DNA of 64,000 nt, taken from Auanema rhodensis. Its lineage: Eukaryota > Nematoda > Chromadorea > Rhabditida > Rhabditidae. A program made the position numbers and the translations under genes. This document shows, piece after piece, positions 1 to 11,700 of the stretch. Position 1 is the stretch's first letter. Every line of letters starts with the position of its first letter. Location of the stretch: NCBI GenBank assembly GCA_964057225.1, contig OZ059896.1:19526501-19590500 (forward strand). Direction: 5' to 3'. A model generated the notes under the pieces. The model ran no database searches. It was not told the origin of the DNA and saw only the letters and a program-made list of their open reading frames with translations.

Positions 1-2457
1 TCGAATGCACTATACTACATTGAGAAACGCTTAATACAAAAATTAGTTATGATCGTTTGAAAAATGATGCATTAGTGTATGTTGAGTTTCCATGTACACT
101 CAACATTGCTTCCAAAAACATTTTGACAAAAATTTTTTCAAAAAATTTCAAAATAATTTAGCAAAAAGTAGATGTTTTTAGATTCCTTTTTTCAAGGCAA
201 AGACGATGGACAATGTTATTCAACGAAAAAATTAATTCTTCAGGGTGAAAATCGAGGATATAAGTGTGAACTTATATCAGTTGATATCTCGGTGCATTTT
301 TGAGCTAGCGAAAATCTGATAACACAGATCGACGCAGCTTAAAAATCCGCATCGAATGCACTATACTACATTGAGAAACGCTTAATACAAAAATTAGTTA
401 TGATCGTTTGAAAAATGATGCATTAGTGTATGTTGAGTTTCCATGTACACTCAACATTGCTTCCAAAAACATTTTGACAAAAATTTTTTCAAAAAATTTC
501 AAAATAATTTAGCAAAAAGTAGATGTTTTTAGATTTCTTTTTTCAAGGCAAAGACGATGGACAATGTTATTCAACGAAAAAATTAATTCTTCAGGGTGAA
601 AATCGAGGATATAAGTGTGAACTTATATCAGTTGATATCTCGGTGCATTTTTAAGCTAGCGCAAATCTGATAACACAGATCGACGCAGCTTAAAGATCCG
701 CATCAAATGCACTATACTACATTGAGAAACGCTTAATACAAAAATTAGTTATGATCGTTTGAAAAATGATGCATTAGTGTATGTTGAGTTTCCATGTACA
801 CTCAACATTGCTTCCAAAAACATTTTGACAAAAATTTTTTCGAAAAATTTCTAAATAATTTAGCAAAAAGTAGATGTTTTTAGATTCTTTTTTTCAAGGC
901 AAAGACGATGGACAATGTTATTCAACGAAAAAAATAATTCTTCAGGGTGAAAATCGAGGATATAAGTGTGAACTTATATCAGTTGATATCTCGGTGCATT
1001 TTTAAGCTAGCGCAAATCTGATAACACAGATCGACGCAGCTTAAAAATCCGCATCGAATGCACTATACTACATTAAGAAACGCTTAATACAAAAATTAGT
1101 TATGATCGTTTGAAAAATGATGCATTAGTGTATGTTGAGTTTCCATGTACACTCAACATTGCTTCCAAAAACATTTTGACAAAAATTTTTTCGAAAAATT
1201 TCTAAATAATTTAGCAAAAAGTAGATGTTTTTAGATTCTTTTTTTCAAGGCAAAGACGATGGACAATGTTATTCAACGAAAAAATTAATTCTTCAGGGTG
1301 AAAATCGAGGATATAAGTGTGAACTTATATCAGTTGATATCTCGGTGCATTTTTAAGCTAGCGCAAATTTGATAACACAGATCGACGCAGCTTAAAAATC
1401 CGCATCGAATGCACTATACTACATTGAGAAACGCTTAATACAAAAATTAGTTATGATCGTTTGAAAAATGATGCATTAGTGTATGTTGAGTTTCCATGTA
1501 CACTCAACATTGCTTCCAAAAACATTTTGACAAAAATTTTTTCAAAAAATTTCAAAATAATTTAGCAAAAATTAGATGTTTTTAGATTCCTTTTTTCAAG
1601 GCAAAGACGATGGACAATGTTATTCAACGAAAAAATTAATTCTTCAGGGTGAAAATCGAGGATATAAGTGTGAACTTATATCAGTTGATATATCGGTGCA
1701 TTTTTAAGCTAGCGCAAATCTGATAACACAGATCGACGCAGCTTAAAAATCCGCATCGAATGCACTATACTACATTGAGAAACGCTTAATACAAAAATTA
1801 GTTATGATCGTTTGAAAAATGATGCATTAGTGTATGTTGAGTTTCCATGTACACTCAACATTGCTTCCAAAAACATTTTGACAAAAATTTTTTCAAAAAA
1901 TTTCAAAATAATTTAGCAAAAAGTAGATGTTTTTAGATTCCTTTTTTCAAGGCAAAGACGATGGACAATGTTATTCAACGAAAAAATTAATTCTTCAGGG
2001 TGAAAATCGAGGATATAAGTGTGAACTTATATCAGTTGATATCTCGGTGCATTTTTGAGCTAGCGAAAATCTGATAACACAGATCGACGCAGCTTAAAAA
2101 TCCGCATCGAATGCACTATACTACATTGAGAAACGCTTAATACAAAAATTAGTTATGATCGTTTGAAAAATGATGCATTAGTGTATGTTGAGTTTCCATG
2201 TACACTCAACATTGCTTCCAAAAACATTTTGACAAAAATTTTTTCAAAAAATTTCAAAATAATTTAGCAAAAAGTAGATGTTTTTAGATTTCTTTTTTCA
2301 AGGCAAAGACGATGGACAATGTTATTCAACGAAAAAATTAATTCTTCAGGGTGAAAATCGAGGATATAAGTGTGAACTTATATCAGTTGATATCTCGGTG
2401 CATTTTTAAGCTAGCGCAAATCTGATAACACAGATCGACGCAGCTTAAAGATCCGCA
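1..2457 (+). repeat. Units 1-7: partial 5-unit repeat at the left edge
   Basis: The units at 1 and 352 match those at 1756 and 2107, a 1755-bp (5-unit) shift. Shared rare alleles prove it: G302/A311 in the first of each pair, then T185 plus AAAGATCC at the end of the second. The match continues into the following pair (703 and 2458, both A at u3). The unit at 703 carries AAATAATTC at about u220 and the next one G22A; both recur at 8776 and 9128. The left end of this block is cut by the window edge. Confidence 0.85.
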
Positions 2458-3199
2458 TCAAATGCACTATACTACATTGAGAAACGCTTAATACAAAAAT
2501 TAGTTATGATCGTTTGAAAAATGATGCATTAGTGTATGTTGAGTTTCCATGTACACTCAACATTGCTTCCAAAAACATTTTGACAAAAATTTTTTCGAAA
2601 AATTTCTAAATAATTTAGCAAAAAGTAGATGTTTTTAGATTCTTTTTTTCAAGGCAAAGACGATGGACAATGTTATTCAACGAAAAAATTAATTCTTCAG
2701 GGTGAAAATCGAGGATATAAGTGTGAACTTATATCAGTTGATATCTCGGTGCATTTTTAAGCTAGCGCAAATCTGATAACACAGATCGACGCAGCTTAAA
2801 AATCCGCATCGAATGCACTTTACTACATTGAGAAACGCTTAATACAAGAATTAGTTATGATCGTTTGAAAAATGATGCATTAGTGTATGTTGAGTTTCCA
2901 TGTACACTCAACATTGCTTCCAAAAACATTTTGACAAAAAATTTTTCGAAAAATTTCAAAATAATTTAGCAAAAAGTAGATGTTTTTAGATTCCTTTTTT
3001 CAAGGCAAAGACGATGGACAATGTTATTCAACGAAAAAATTAATTCTTCAGGGTGAAAATCGAGGATATAAGTGTGAACTTATATCAGTTGATATATCGG
3101 TGCATTTTTAAGCTAGCGCAAATCTGATAACACAGATCGACGCAGCTTAAAAATCCGCATCGAATGCACTATACTACATTGAGAAACGCTTAATACAAA

Positions 3200-3291
3200 A
3201 ATTAGTTATGATCGTTTGAAAAATGATGCATTAGTGTATGTTGAGTTTCCATGTACACTCAACATTGCTTCCAAAAACATTTTGACAAAAA
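3200..3291. other. Near-invariant core of the monomer (u41-132)
   Basis: This segment is essentially identical in all copies. By eye the only changes in about 180 copies are T43A in the unit at 9830, T56C in those at 60022 and 62127, C90T in the one at 58618, and a one-base deletion in the A run near u114-118 in the one at 28082. The segment just downstream carries many alleles. Such contrast is often read in other satellites as constraint from a DNA-binding protein or nucleosome positioning, but gene conversion could also produce it. The core contains dyad I and the ATGCAT palindrome at u67-72. No known box (for example CENP-B) is recognised in it. Confidence 0.75.
3238..3265. other. Dyad I: 9-bp inverted repeat with 10-nt loop (u79-106)
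   Basis: ATGTTGAGT is followed 10 nt later by its exact reverse complement ACTCAACAT. The loop TTCCATGTAC contains the small palindromes CATG and GTAC. The arms appear intact in every copy; the one change seen (C90T, unit at 58618) falls in the loop. It lies inside the invariant core. It could be a binding site for a dimeric protein or extrude as a cruciform under supercoiling; neither is shown by the sequence. Confidence 0.9.
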
Positions 3292-3351
3292 TTTTTTCGA
3301 AAAATTTCTAAATAATTTAGCAAAAAGTAGATGTTTTTAGATTCTTTTTTT
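3273..3351. other. A/T-tract segment, candidate curved DNA (u114-192)
   Basis: Runs of A and T of 4-6 bases recur about every 10-13 bp: A at u114-118, 128-132, 141-145, 150-153 and 163-167, with T runs at u133-138, 175-179 and 187-192. Approximately helical spacing of such tracts is a known cause of intrinsic curvature and is common in satellites. The right half is also the most variable part of the unit (u139-202), holding most class-defining sites. Curvature is inferred, not calculated. Confidence 0.6.
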
Positions 3352-3415
3352 CAAGGCAAAGACGATGGACAATGTTATTCAACGAAAAAATTAATTCTTC
3401 AGGGTGAAAATCGAG

Positions 3416-3437
3416 GATATAAGTGTGAACTTATATC
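3416..3437. other. Dyad II: 9-bp inverted repeat with 4-nt loop (u257-278)
   Basis: GATATAAGT, loop GTGA, ACTTATATC form a perfect compact hairpin. The most common variant here, G268A, changes only the loop. Stem changes are rare: G257A (units at 58618, 59320 and, with G256A, 49492), G264T (22466), and A263G (47386, 49141), which would leave a G-T wobble. The right arm overlaps a second short dyad, ATATCA-GT-TGATAT at u274-287, so two alternative foldings compete. Confidence 0.9.
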
Positions 3438-3459
3438 AGTTGATATCTCGGTGCATTTT

Positions 3460-3500
3460 TAAGCTAGCGCAAATCTGATAACACAGATCGACGCAGCTTA
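3460..3500. other. Dyad III: composite stem of 6+3+5 bp (u301-341)
   Basis: Three nested inverted repeats stack in 41 bases: TAAGCT (u301-306) with AGCTTA (u336-341); GCG (u308-310) with CGC (u333-335); ATCTG (u314-318) with CAGAT (u325-329). The terminal loop is ATAACA, there is a bulged A at u307 and a 3x3 internal loop. The left arm includes the GCTAGC palindrome. The G302 allele still allows a G-T wobble, and the linked A311 allele lies in the internal loop. Disrupting alleles do exist to the right: G318C, T329A, C333G and paired C305T+G337T. The structure is clear on paper; a role as cruciform or RNA is unproven. Confidence 0.85.
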
Positions 3501-4212
3501 AAAATCCGCATCGAATGCACTATACTACATTGAGAAACGTTTAATACAAGAATTAGTTATGATCGTTTGAAAAATGATGCATTAGTGTATGTTGAGTTTC
3601 CATGTACACTCAACATTGCTTCCAAAAACATTTTGACAAAAATTTTTTCGAAAAATTTCAAAATAATTTAGCAAAAAGTAGAAGTTTTTAGATTCCATTT
3701 TTCAAGGCAAAGACGATGGACAATGTTATTCAACGAAAAAATTAATTCTTCAGGGTGAAAATCGAGGATATAAGTGTGAACTTATATCAGTTGATATATC
3801 GGTGCATTTTTAAGCTAGCGCAAATCTGATAACACAGATCGACGCAGCTTAAAAATCCGCATCGAATGCACTATACTACATTGAGAAACGCTTAATACAA
3901 AAATTAGTTATGATCGTTTGAAAAATGATGCATTAGTGTATGTTGAGTTTCCATGTACACTCAACATTGCTTCCAAAAACATTTTGACAAAAATTTTTTC
4001 GAAAAATTTCTAAATAATTTAGCAAAAAGTAGATGTTTTTAGATTCTTTTTTTCAAGGCAAAGACGATGGACAATGTTATTCAACGAAAAAATTAATTCT
4101 TCAGGGTGAAAATCGAGGATATAAGTGTGAACTTATATCAGTTGATATCTCGGTGCATTTTTAAGCTAGCGCAAATCTGATAACACAGATCGACGCAGCT
4201 TAAAAATCCGCA

Positions 4213-6318
4213 TCGAATGCACTATACTACATTGAGAAACGCTTAATACAAAAATTAGTTATGATCGTTTGAAAAATGATGCATTAGTGTATGTTGAGTT
4301 TCCATGTACACTCAACATTGCTTCCAAAAACATTTTGACAAAAATTTTTTCGAAAAATTTCAAAATAATTTAGCAAAAAGTAGATGTTTTTAGATTCCTT
4401 TTTTCAAGGCAATGACGATGGACAATGTTATTCAACGAAAAAATTAATTCTTCAGGGTGAAAATCGAGGATATAAGTGTGAACTTATATCAGTTGATATA
4501 TCGGTGCATTTTTAAGCTAGCGCAAATCTGATAACACAGATCGACGCAGCTTAAAAATCCGCATCGAATGCACTATACTACATTGAGAAACGCTTAATAC
4601 AAAAATTAGTTATGATCGTTTGAAAAATGATGCATTAGTGTATGTTGAGTTTCCATGTACACTCAACATTGCTTCCAAAAACATTTTGACAAAAATTTTT
4701 TCGAAAAATTTCTAGATAATTTAGCAAAAAGTAGATGTTTTTAAATTCTTTTTTTCAAGGCAAAGACGATGGACAATGTTATTCAACGAAAAAATTAATT
4801 CTTCAGGGTGAAAATCGAGGATATAAGTGTGAACTTATATCAGTTGATATCTCGGTGCATTTTTGAGCTAGCGAAAATCTGATAACACAGATCGACGCAG
4901 CTTAAAAATCCGCATCGAATGCACTATACTACATTGAGAAACGCTTAATACAAAAATTAGTTATGATCGTTTGAAAAATGATGCATTAGTGTATGTTGAG
5001 TTTCCATGTACACTCAACATTGCTTCCAAAAACATTTTGACAAAAATTTTTTCAAAAAATTTCAAAATAATTTAGCAAAAAGTAGATGTTTTTAGATTTC
5101 TTTTTTCAAGGCAAAGACGATGGACAATGTTATTCAACGAAAAAATTAATTCTTCAGGGTGAAAATCGAGGATATAAGTGTGAACTTATATCAGTTGATA
5201 TCTCGGTGCATTTTTAAGCTAGCGCAAATCTGATAACACAGATCGACGCAGCTTAAAAATCCGCATCAAATGCAATATACTACATTGAGAAACGCTTAAT
5301 ACAAAAATTAGTTATGATCGTTTGAAAAATGATGCATTAGTGTATGTTGAGTTTCCATGTACACTCAACATTGCTTCCAAAAACATTTTGACAAAAATTT
5401 TTTCGAAAAATTTCTAAATAATTTAGCAAAAAGTAGATGTTTTTAGATTCTTTTTTTCAAGGCGAAGACGATGGACAATGTTATTCAACGAAAAAATTAA
5501 TTCTTCAGGGTGAAAATCGAGGATATAAGTGTGAACTTATATCAGTTGATATCTCGGTGCATTTTTAAGCTAGCGCAAATCTGATAACACAGATCGACGC
5601 AGCTTAAAAATCCGCATCGAATGCACTTTACTACATTGAGAAACGCTTAATACAAGAATTAGTTATGATCGTTTGAAAAATGATGCATTAGTGTATGTTG
5701 AGTTTCCATGTACACTCAACATTGCTTCCAAAAACATTTTGACAAAAAATTTTTCGAAAAATTTCAAAATAATTTAGCAAAAAGTAGATGTTTTTAGATT
5801 CCTTTTTTCAAGGCAAAGACGATGGACAATGTTATTCAACGAAAAAATTAATTCTTCAGGGTGAAAATCGAGGATATAAGTGTGAACTTATATCAGTTGA
5901 TATATCGGTGCATTTTTAAGCTAGCGCAAATCTGATAACACAGATCGACGCAGCTTAAAAATCCGCATCGAATGCACTATACTACATTGAGAAACGCTTG
6001 ATACAAAAATTAGTTATGATCGTTTGAAAAATGATGCATTAGTGTATGTTGAGTTTCCATGTACACTCAACATTGCTTCCAAAAACATTTTGACAAAAAT
6101 TTTTTCGAAAAATTTCTAAATAATTTAGCAAAAAGTAGATGTTTTTAGATTCTTTTTTTCAAGGCAAAGACGATGGACAATGTTATTCAACGAAAAAATT
6201 AATTCTTCAGGGTGAAAATCGAGGATATAAGTGTGAACTTATATCAGTTGATATCTCGGTGCATTTTTAAGCTAGCGCAAATCTGATAACACAGATCGAC
6301 GCAGCTTAAAAATCCGCA
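4213..6318 (+). repeat. 6-unit higher-order repeat, copy 1 (2106 bp)
   Basis: Unit order: T201; CTAGAT with A181 and G302/A311; A140 with T185; A3 with CTAAAT; T12/G40/A133; G33 with CTAAAT. The same order repeats directly downstream (6319) and again at 12287-14392. Private changes in this copy include C10-side AATATAC in the unit at 5266 and GGCGAAG (u196-202 region) in the same unit. Confidence 0.92.
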
Positions 6319-8424
6319 TCGAATGCACTATACTACATTGAGAAACGCTTAATACAAAAATTAGTTATGATCGTTTGAAAAATGATGCATTAGTGTATGT
6401 TGAGTTTCCATGTACACTCAACATTGCTTCCAAAAACATTTTGACAAAAATTTTTTCGAAAAATTTCAAAATAATTTAGCAAAAAGTAGATGTTTTTAGA
6501 TTCCTTTTTTCAAGGCAATGACGATGGACAATGTTATTCAACGAAAAAATTAATTCTTCAGGGTGAAAATCGAGGATATAAGTGTGAACTTATATCAGTT
6601 GATATATCGGTGCATTTTTAAGCTAGCGCAAATCTGATAACACAGATCGACGCAGCTTAAAAATCCGCATCGAATGCACTATACTACATTGAGAAACGCT
6701 TAATACAAAAATTAGTTATGATCGTTTGAAAAATGATGCATTAGTGTATGTTGAGTTTCCATGTACACTCAACATTGCTTCCAAAAACATTTTGACAAAA
6801 ATTTTTTCGAAAAATTTCTAGATAATTTAGCAAAAAGTAGATGTTTTTAAATTCTTTTTTTCAAGGCAAAGACGATGGACAATGTTATTCAACGAAAAAA
6901 TTAATTCTTCAGGGTGAAAATCGAGGATATAAGTGTGAACTTATATCAGTTGATATCTCGGTGCATTTTTGAGCTAGCGAAAATCTGATAACACAGATCG
7001 ACGCAGCTTAAAAATCCGCATCGAATGCACTATACTACATTGAGAAACGCTTAATACAAAAATTAGTTATGATCGTTTGAAAAATGATGCATTAGTGTAT
7101 GTTGAGTTTCCATGTACACTCAACATTGCTTCCAAAAACATTTTGACAAAAATTTTTTCAAAAAATTTCAAAATAATTTAGCAAAAAGTAGATGTTTTTA
7201 GATTTCTTTTTTCAAGGCAAAGACGATGGACAATGTTATTCAACGAAAAAATTAATTCTTCAGGGTGAAAATCGAGGATATAAGTGTGAACTTATATCAG
7301 TTGATATCTCGGTGCATTTTTAAGCTAGCGCAAATCTGATAACACAGATCGACGCAGCTTAAAAATCCGCATCAAATGCACTATACTACATTGAGAAACG
7401 CTTAATACAAAAATTAGTTATGATCGTTTGAAAAATGATGCATTAGTGTATGTTGAGTTTCCATGTACACTCAACATTGCTTCCAAAAACATTTTGACAA
7501 AAATTTTTTCGAAAAATTTCTAAATAATTTAGCAAAAAGTAGATGTTTTCAGATTCTTTTTTTCAAGGCAAAGACGATGGACAATGTTATTCAACGAAAA
7601 AATTAATTCTTCAGGGTGAAAATCGAGGATATAAGTGTGAACTTATATCAGTTGATATCTCGGTGCATTTTTAAGCTAGCGCAAATCTGATAACACAGAT
7701 CGACGCAGCTTAAAAATCCGCATCGAATGCACTTTACTACATTGAGAAACGCTTAATACAAGAATTAGTTATGATCGTTTGAAAAATGATGCATTAGTGT
7801 ATGTTGAGTTTCCATGTACACTCAACATTGCTTCCAAAAACATTTTGACAAAAAATTTTTCGAAAAATTTCAAAATAATTTAGCAAAAAGTAGATGTTTT
7901 TAGATTCCTTTTTTCAAGGCAAAGACGATGGACAATGTTATTCAACGAAAAAATTAATTCTTCAGGGTGAAAATCGAGGATATAAGTGTGAACTTATATC
8001 ATTTGATATATCGGTGCATTTTTAAGCTAGCGCAAATCTGATAACACAGATCGACGCAGCTTAAAAATCCGCATCGAATGCACTATACTACATTGAGAAA
8101 CGCTTGATACAAAAATTAGTTATGATCGTTTGAAAAATGATGCATTAGTGTATGTTGAGTTTCCATGTACACTCAACATTGCTTCCAAAAACATTTTGAC
8201 AAAAATTTTTTCGAAAAATTTCTAAATAATTTAGCAAAAAGTAGATGTTTTTAGATTCTTTTTTTCAAGGCAAAGACGATGGACAATGTTATTCAACGAA
8301 AAAATTGATTCTTCAGGGTGAAAATCGAGGATATAAGTGTGAACTTATATCAGTTGATATCTCGGTGCATTTTTAAGCTAGCGCAAATCTGATAACACAG
8401 ATCGACGCAGCTTAAAAATCCGCA
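6319..8424 (+). repeat. 6-unit higher-order repeat, copy 2 (2106 bp)
   Basis: Tandem copy of the preceding 6-unit block, in the same order of diagnostic alleles. Private changes: TTTTCAGATT in the unit at 7372, CATTTGATAT (u278 region) in the one at 7723, and AATTGATTC (u230 region) in the one at 8074. These few differences suggest a recent duplication. Confidence 0.92.
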
Positions 8425-8775
8425 TCGAATGCACTATACTACATTGAGAAACGCTTAATACAAAAATTAGTTATGATCGTTTGAAAAATGATGCATTAGT
8501 GTATGTTGAGTTTCCATGTACACTCAACATTGCTTCCAAAAACATTTTGACAAAAATTTTTTCGAAAAATTTCTAAATAATTTAGCAAAAAGTAGATGTT
8601 TTTAGATTCTTTTTTTCAAGGCAAAGACGATGGACAATGTTATTCAACGAAAAAATTAATTCTTCAGGGTGAAAATCGAGGATATAAGTGTGAACTTATA
8701 TCAGTTGATATCTCGGTGCATTTTTAAGCTAGCGCAAATCTGATAACACAGATCGACGCAGCTTAAAAATCCGCA
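8425..8775 (+). repeat. Single CTAAAT unit at a block boundary
   Basis: An ordinary CTAAAT/C288 unit separates the second 6-unit copy from the large duplicated block that starts at 8776. It has no counterpart at the expected place upstream of 703, where the neighbour is an A140/T185 unit, so it marks the left limit of the 16-unit duplication. Confidence 0.8.
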
Positions 8776-11700
8776 TCGAATGCACTATACTACATTGAGA
8801 AACGCTTAATACAAAAATTAGTTATGATCGTTTGAAAAATGATGCATTAGTGTATGTTGAGTTTCCATGTACACTCAACATTGCTTCCAAAAACATTTTG
8901 ACAAAAAATTTTTTCGAAAAATTTCTAAATAATTTAGCAAAAAGTAGATGTTTTTAGATTCTTTTTTTCAAGGCAAAGACGATGGACAATGTTATTCAAC
9001 GAAAAAAATAATTCTTCAGGGTGAAAATCGAGGATATAAGTGTGAACTTATATCAGTTGATATCTCGGTGCATTTTTAAGCTAGCGCAAATCTGATAACA
9101 CAGATCGACGCAGCTTAAAAATCCGCATCGAATGCACTATACTACATTAAGAAACGCTTAATACAAAAATTAGTTATGATCGTTTGAAAAATGATGCATT
9201 AGTGTATGTTGAGTTTCCATGTACACTCAACATTGCTTCCAAAAACATTTTGACAAAAATTTTTTCGAAAAATTTCTAAATAATTTAGCAAAAAGTAGAT
9301 GTTTTTAGATTCTTTTTTTCAAGGCAAAGACGATGGACAATGTTATTCAACGAAAAAATTAATTCTTCAGGGTGAAAATCGAGGATATAAGTGTGAACTT
9401 ATATCAGTTGATATCTCGGTGCATTTTTAAGCTAGCGCAAATCTGATAACACAGATCGACGCAGCTTAAAAATCCGCATCGAATGCACTATACTACATTG
9501 AGAAACGCTTAATACAAAAATTAGTTATGATCGTTTGAAAAATGATGCATTAGTGTATGTTGAGTTTCCATGTACACTCAACATTGCTTCCAAAAACATT
9601 TTGACAAAAATTTTTTCAAAAAATTTCAAAATAATTTAGCAAAAAGTAGATGTTTTTAGATTCCTTTTTTCAAGGCAAAGACGATGGACAATGTTATTCA
9701 ACGAAAAAATTAATTCTTCAGGGTGAAAATCGAGGATATAAGTGTGAACTTATATCAGTTGATATATCGGTGCATTTTTAAGCTAGCGCAAATCTGATAA
9801 CACAGATCGACGCAGCTTAAAAATCCGCATCGAATGCACTATACTACATTGAGAAACGCTTAATACAAAAAATAGTTATGATCGTTTGAAAAATGATGCA
9901 TTAGTGTATGTTGAGTTTCCATGTACACTCAACATTGCTTCCAAAAACATTTTGACAAAAATTTTTTCAAAAAATTTCAAAATAATTTAGCAAAAAGTAG
10001 ATGTTTTTAGATTCCTTTTTTCAAGGCAAAGACGATGGACAATGTTATTCAACGAAAAAATTAATTCTTCAGGGTGAAAATCGAGGATATAAGTGTGAAC
10101 TTATATCAGTTGATATCTCGGTGCATTTTTGAGCTAGCGAAAATCTGATAACACAGATCGACGCAGCTTAAAAATCCGCATCGAATGCACTATAATACAT
10201 TGAGAAACGCTTAATACAAAAATTAGTTATGATCGTTTGAAAAATGATGCATTAGTGTATGTTGAGTTTCCATGTACACTCAACATTGCTTCCAAAAACA
10301 TTTTGACAAAAATTTTTTCAAAAAATTTCAAAATAATTTAGCAAAAAGTAGATGTTTTTAGATTTCTTTTTTCAAGGCAAAGACGATGGACAATGTTATT
10401 CAACGAAAAAATTAATTCTTCAGGGTGAAAATCGAGGATATAAGTGTGAACTTATATCAGTTGATATCTCGGTGCATTTTTAAGCTAGCGCAAATCTGAT
10501 AACACAGATCGACGCAGCTTAAAAATCCGCATCAAATGCACTATACTACATTGAGAAACGCTTAATACAAAAATTAGTTATGATCGTTTGAAAAATGATG
10601 CATTAGTGTATGTTGAGTTTCCATGTACACTCAACATTGCTTCCAAAAACATTTTGACAAAAATTTTTTCGAAAAATTTCTAAATAATTTAGCAAAAAGT
10701 AGATGTTTTTAGATTTTTTTTTTCAAGGCAAAGACGATGGACAATGTTATTCAACGAAAAAATTAATTCTTCAGGGTGAAAATCGAGGATATAAGTGTGA
10801 ACTTATATCAGTTGATATCTCGGTGCATTTTTAAGCTAGCGCAAATCTGATAACACAGATCGACGCAGCTTAAAAATCCGCATCGAATGCACTTTACTAC
10901 ATTGAGAAACGCTTAATACAAGAATTAGTTATGATCGTTTGAAAAATGATGCATTAGTGTATGTTGAGTTTCCATGTACACTCAACATTGCTTCCAAAAA
11001 CATTTTGACAAAAAATTTTTCGAAAAATTTCAAAATAATTTAGCAAAAAGTAGATGTTTTTAGATTCCTTTTTTCAAGGCAAAGACGATGGACAATGTTA
11101 TTCAACGAAAAAATTAATTCTTCAGGGTGAAAATCGAGGATATAAGTGTGAACTTATATCAGTTGATATATCGGTGCATTTTTAAGCTAGCGCAAATCTG
11201 ATAACACAGATCGACGCAGCTTAAAAATCCGCATCGAATGCACTATACTACATTGAGAAACGCTTAATACAAAAATTAGTTATGATCGTTTGAAAAATGA
11301 TGCATTAGTGTATGTTGAGTTTCCATGTACACTCAACATTGCTTCCAAAAACATTTTGACAAAAATTTTTTCGAAAAATTTCTAAATAATTTAGCAAAAA
11401 GTAGATGTTTTTAGATTCTTTTTTTCAAGGCAAAGACGATGGACAATGTTATTCAACGAAAAAATTAATTCTTCAGGGTGAAAATCGAGGATATAAGTGT
11501 GAACTTATATCAGTTGATATCTCGGTGCATTTTTAAGCTAGCGCAAATCTGATAACACAGATCGACGCAGCTTAAAAATCCGCATCGAATGCACTATACT
11601 ACATTGAGAAACGTTTAATACAAGAATTAGTTATGATCGTTTGAAAAATGATGCATTAGTGTATGTTGAGTTTCCATGTACACTCAACATTGCTTCCAAA

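Larger units (their letters stand above)
3160..3510 (+). repeat. Representative satellite monomer (CTAAAT class)
   Basis: A full 351-bp unit without private mutations, used here as a reference. From left to right it holds a lightly variable leader (u1-40), a nearly invariant core with dyad I (u41-132), an A/T-tract variable segment (u133-202), a segment with few variants (u203-250), dyad II (u257-278), the C/A diagnostic site u288, and the composite dyad III (u301-341) followed by AAAATCCGCA. It carries CTAAAT at u149-154, T at u186, C at u288, and A302/C311. Every forward frame holds stop codons. I see no internal half-unit repeat. Confidence 0.95.
2458..4212 (+). repeat. Units 8-12: two alternating monomer classes (702-bp dimer register)
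   Basis: The units strictly alternate. One class has CTAAAT with C288; the other has CAAAAT with A288. The CTAAAT units lie at 2458, 3160 and 3862, the CAAAAT units at 2809 and 3511. The unit at 2809 has A12T, G40 and A133; the one at 3511 has T30, G40 and A187. The alternation continues into the next blocks, which suggests an older dimeric organisation beneath the longer repeats. Confidence 0.8.

Noticed and set aside
3460-3500. Rho-independent-type terminator at the u301-341 stem
   Set aside because: The stem is not followed by a T run on the + strand, and the setting is a eukaryotic satellite without genes.
3160-3510. CENP-B box in the monomer
   Set aside because: I looked for NTTCGNNNNANNCGGGN and its reverse complement. 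TTTCGAAAAA at u136-145 begins like it, but no CGGG follows at the right distance.
3160-3510. Monomer built from two diverged half-units of about 175 bp
   Set aside because: Weak similarity such as CAACGAAAAA (u211-220) to GAAACGCTTA (u24-33) is no better than expected for AT-rich DNA, and no consistent offset was found.
3160-3510. Identification as the Tribolium castaneum TCAST satellite or Drosophila 1.688 family
   Set aside because: Unit size and AT content are similar, but I cannot verify the sequence against either consensus from memory, so no family name is assigned.
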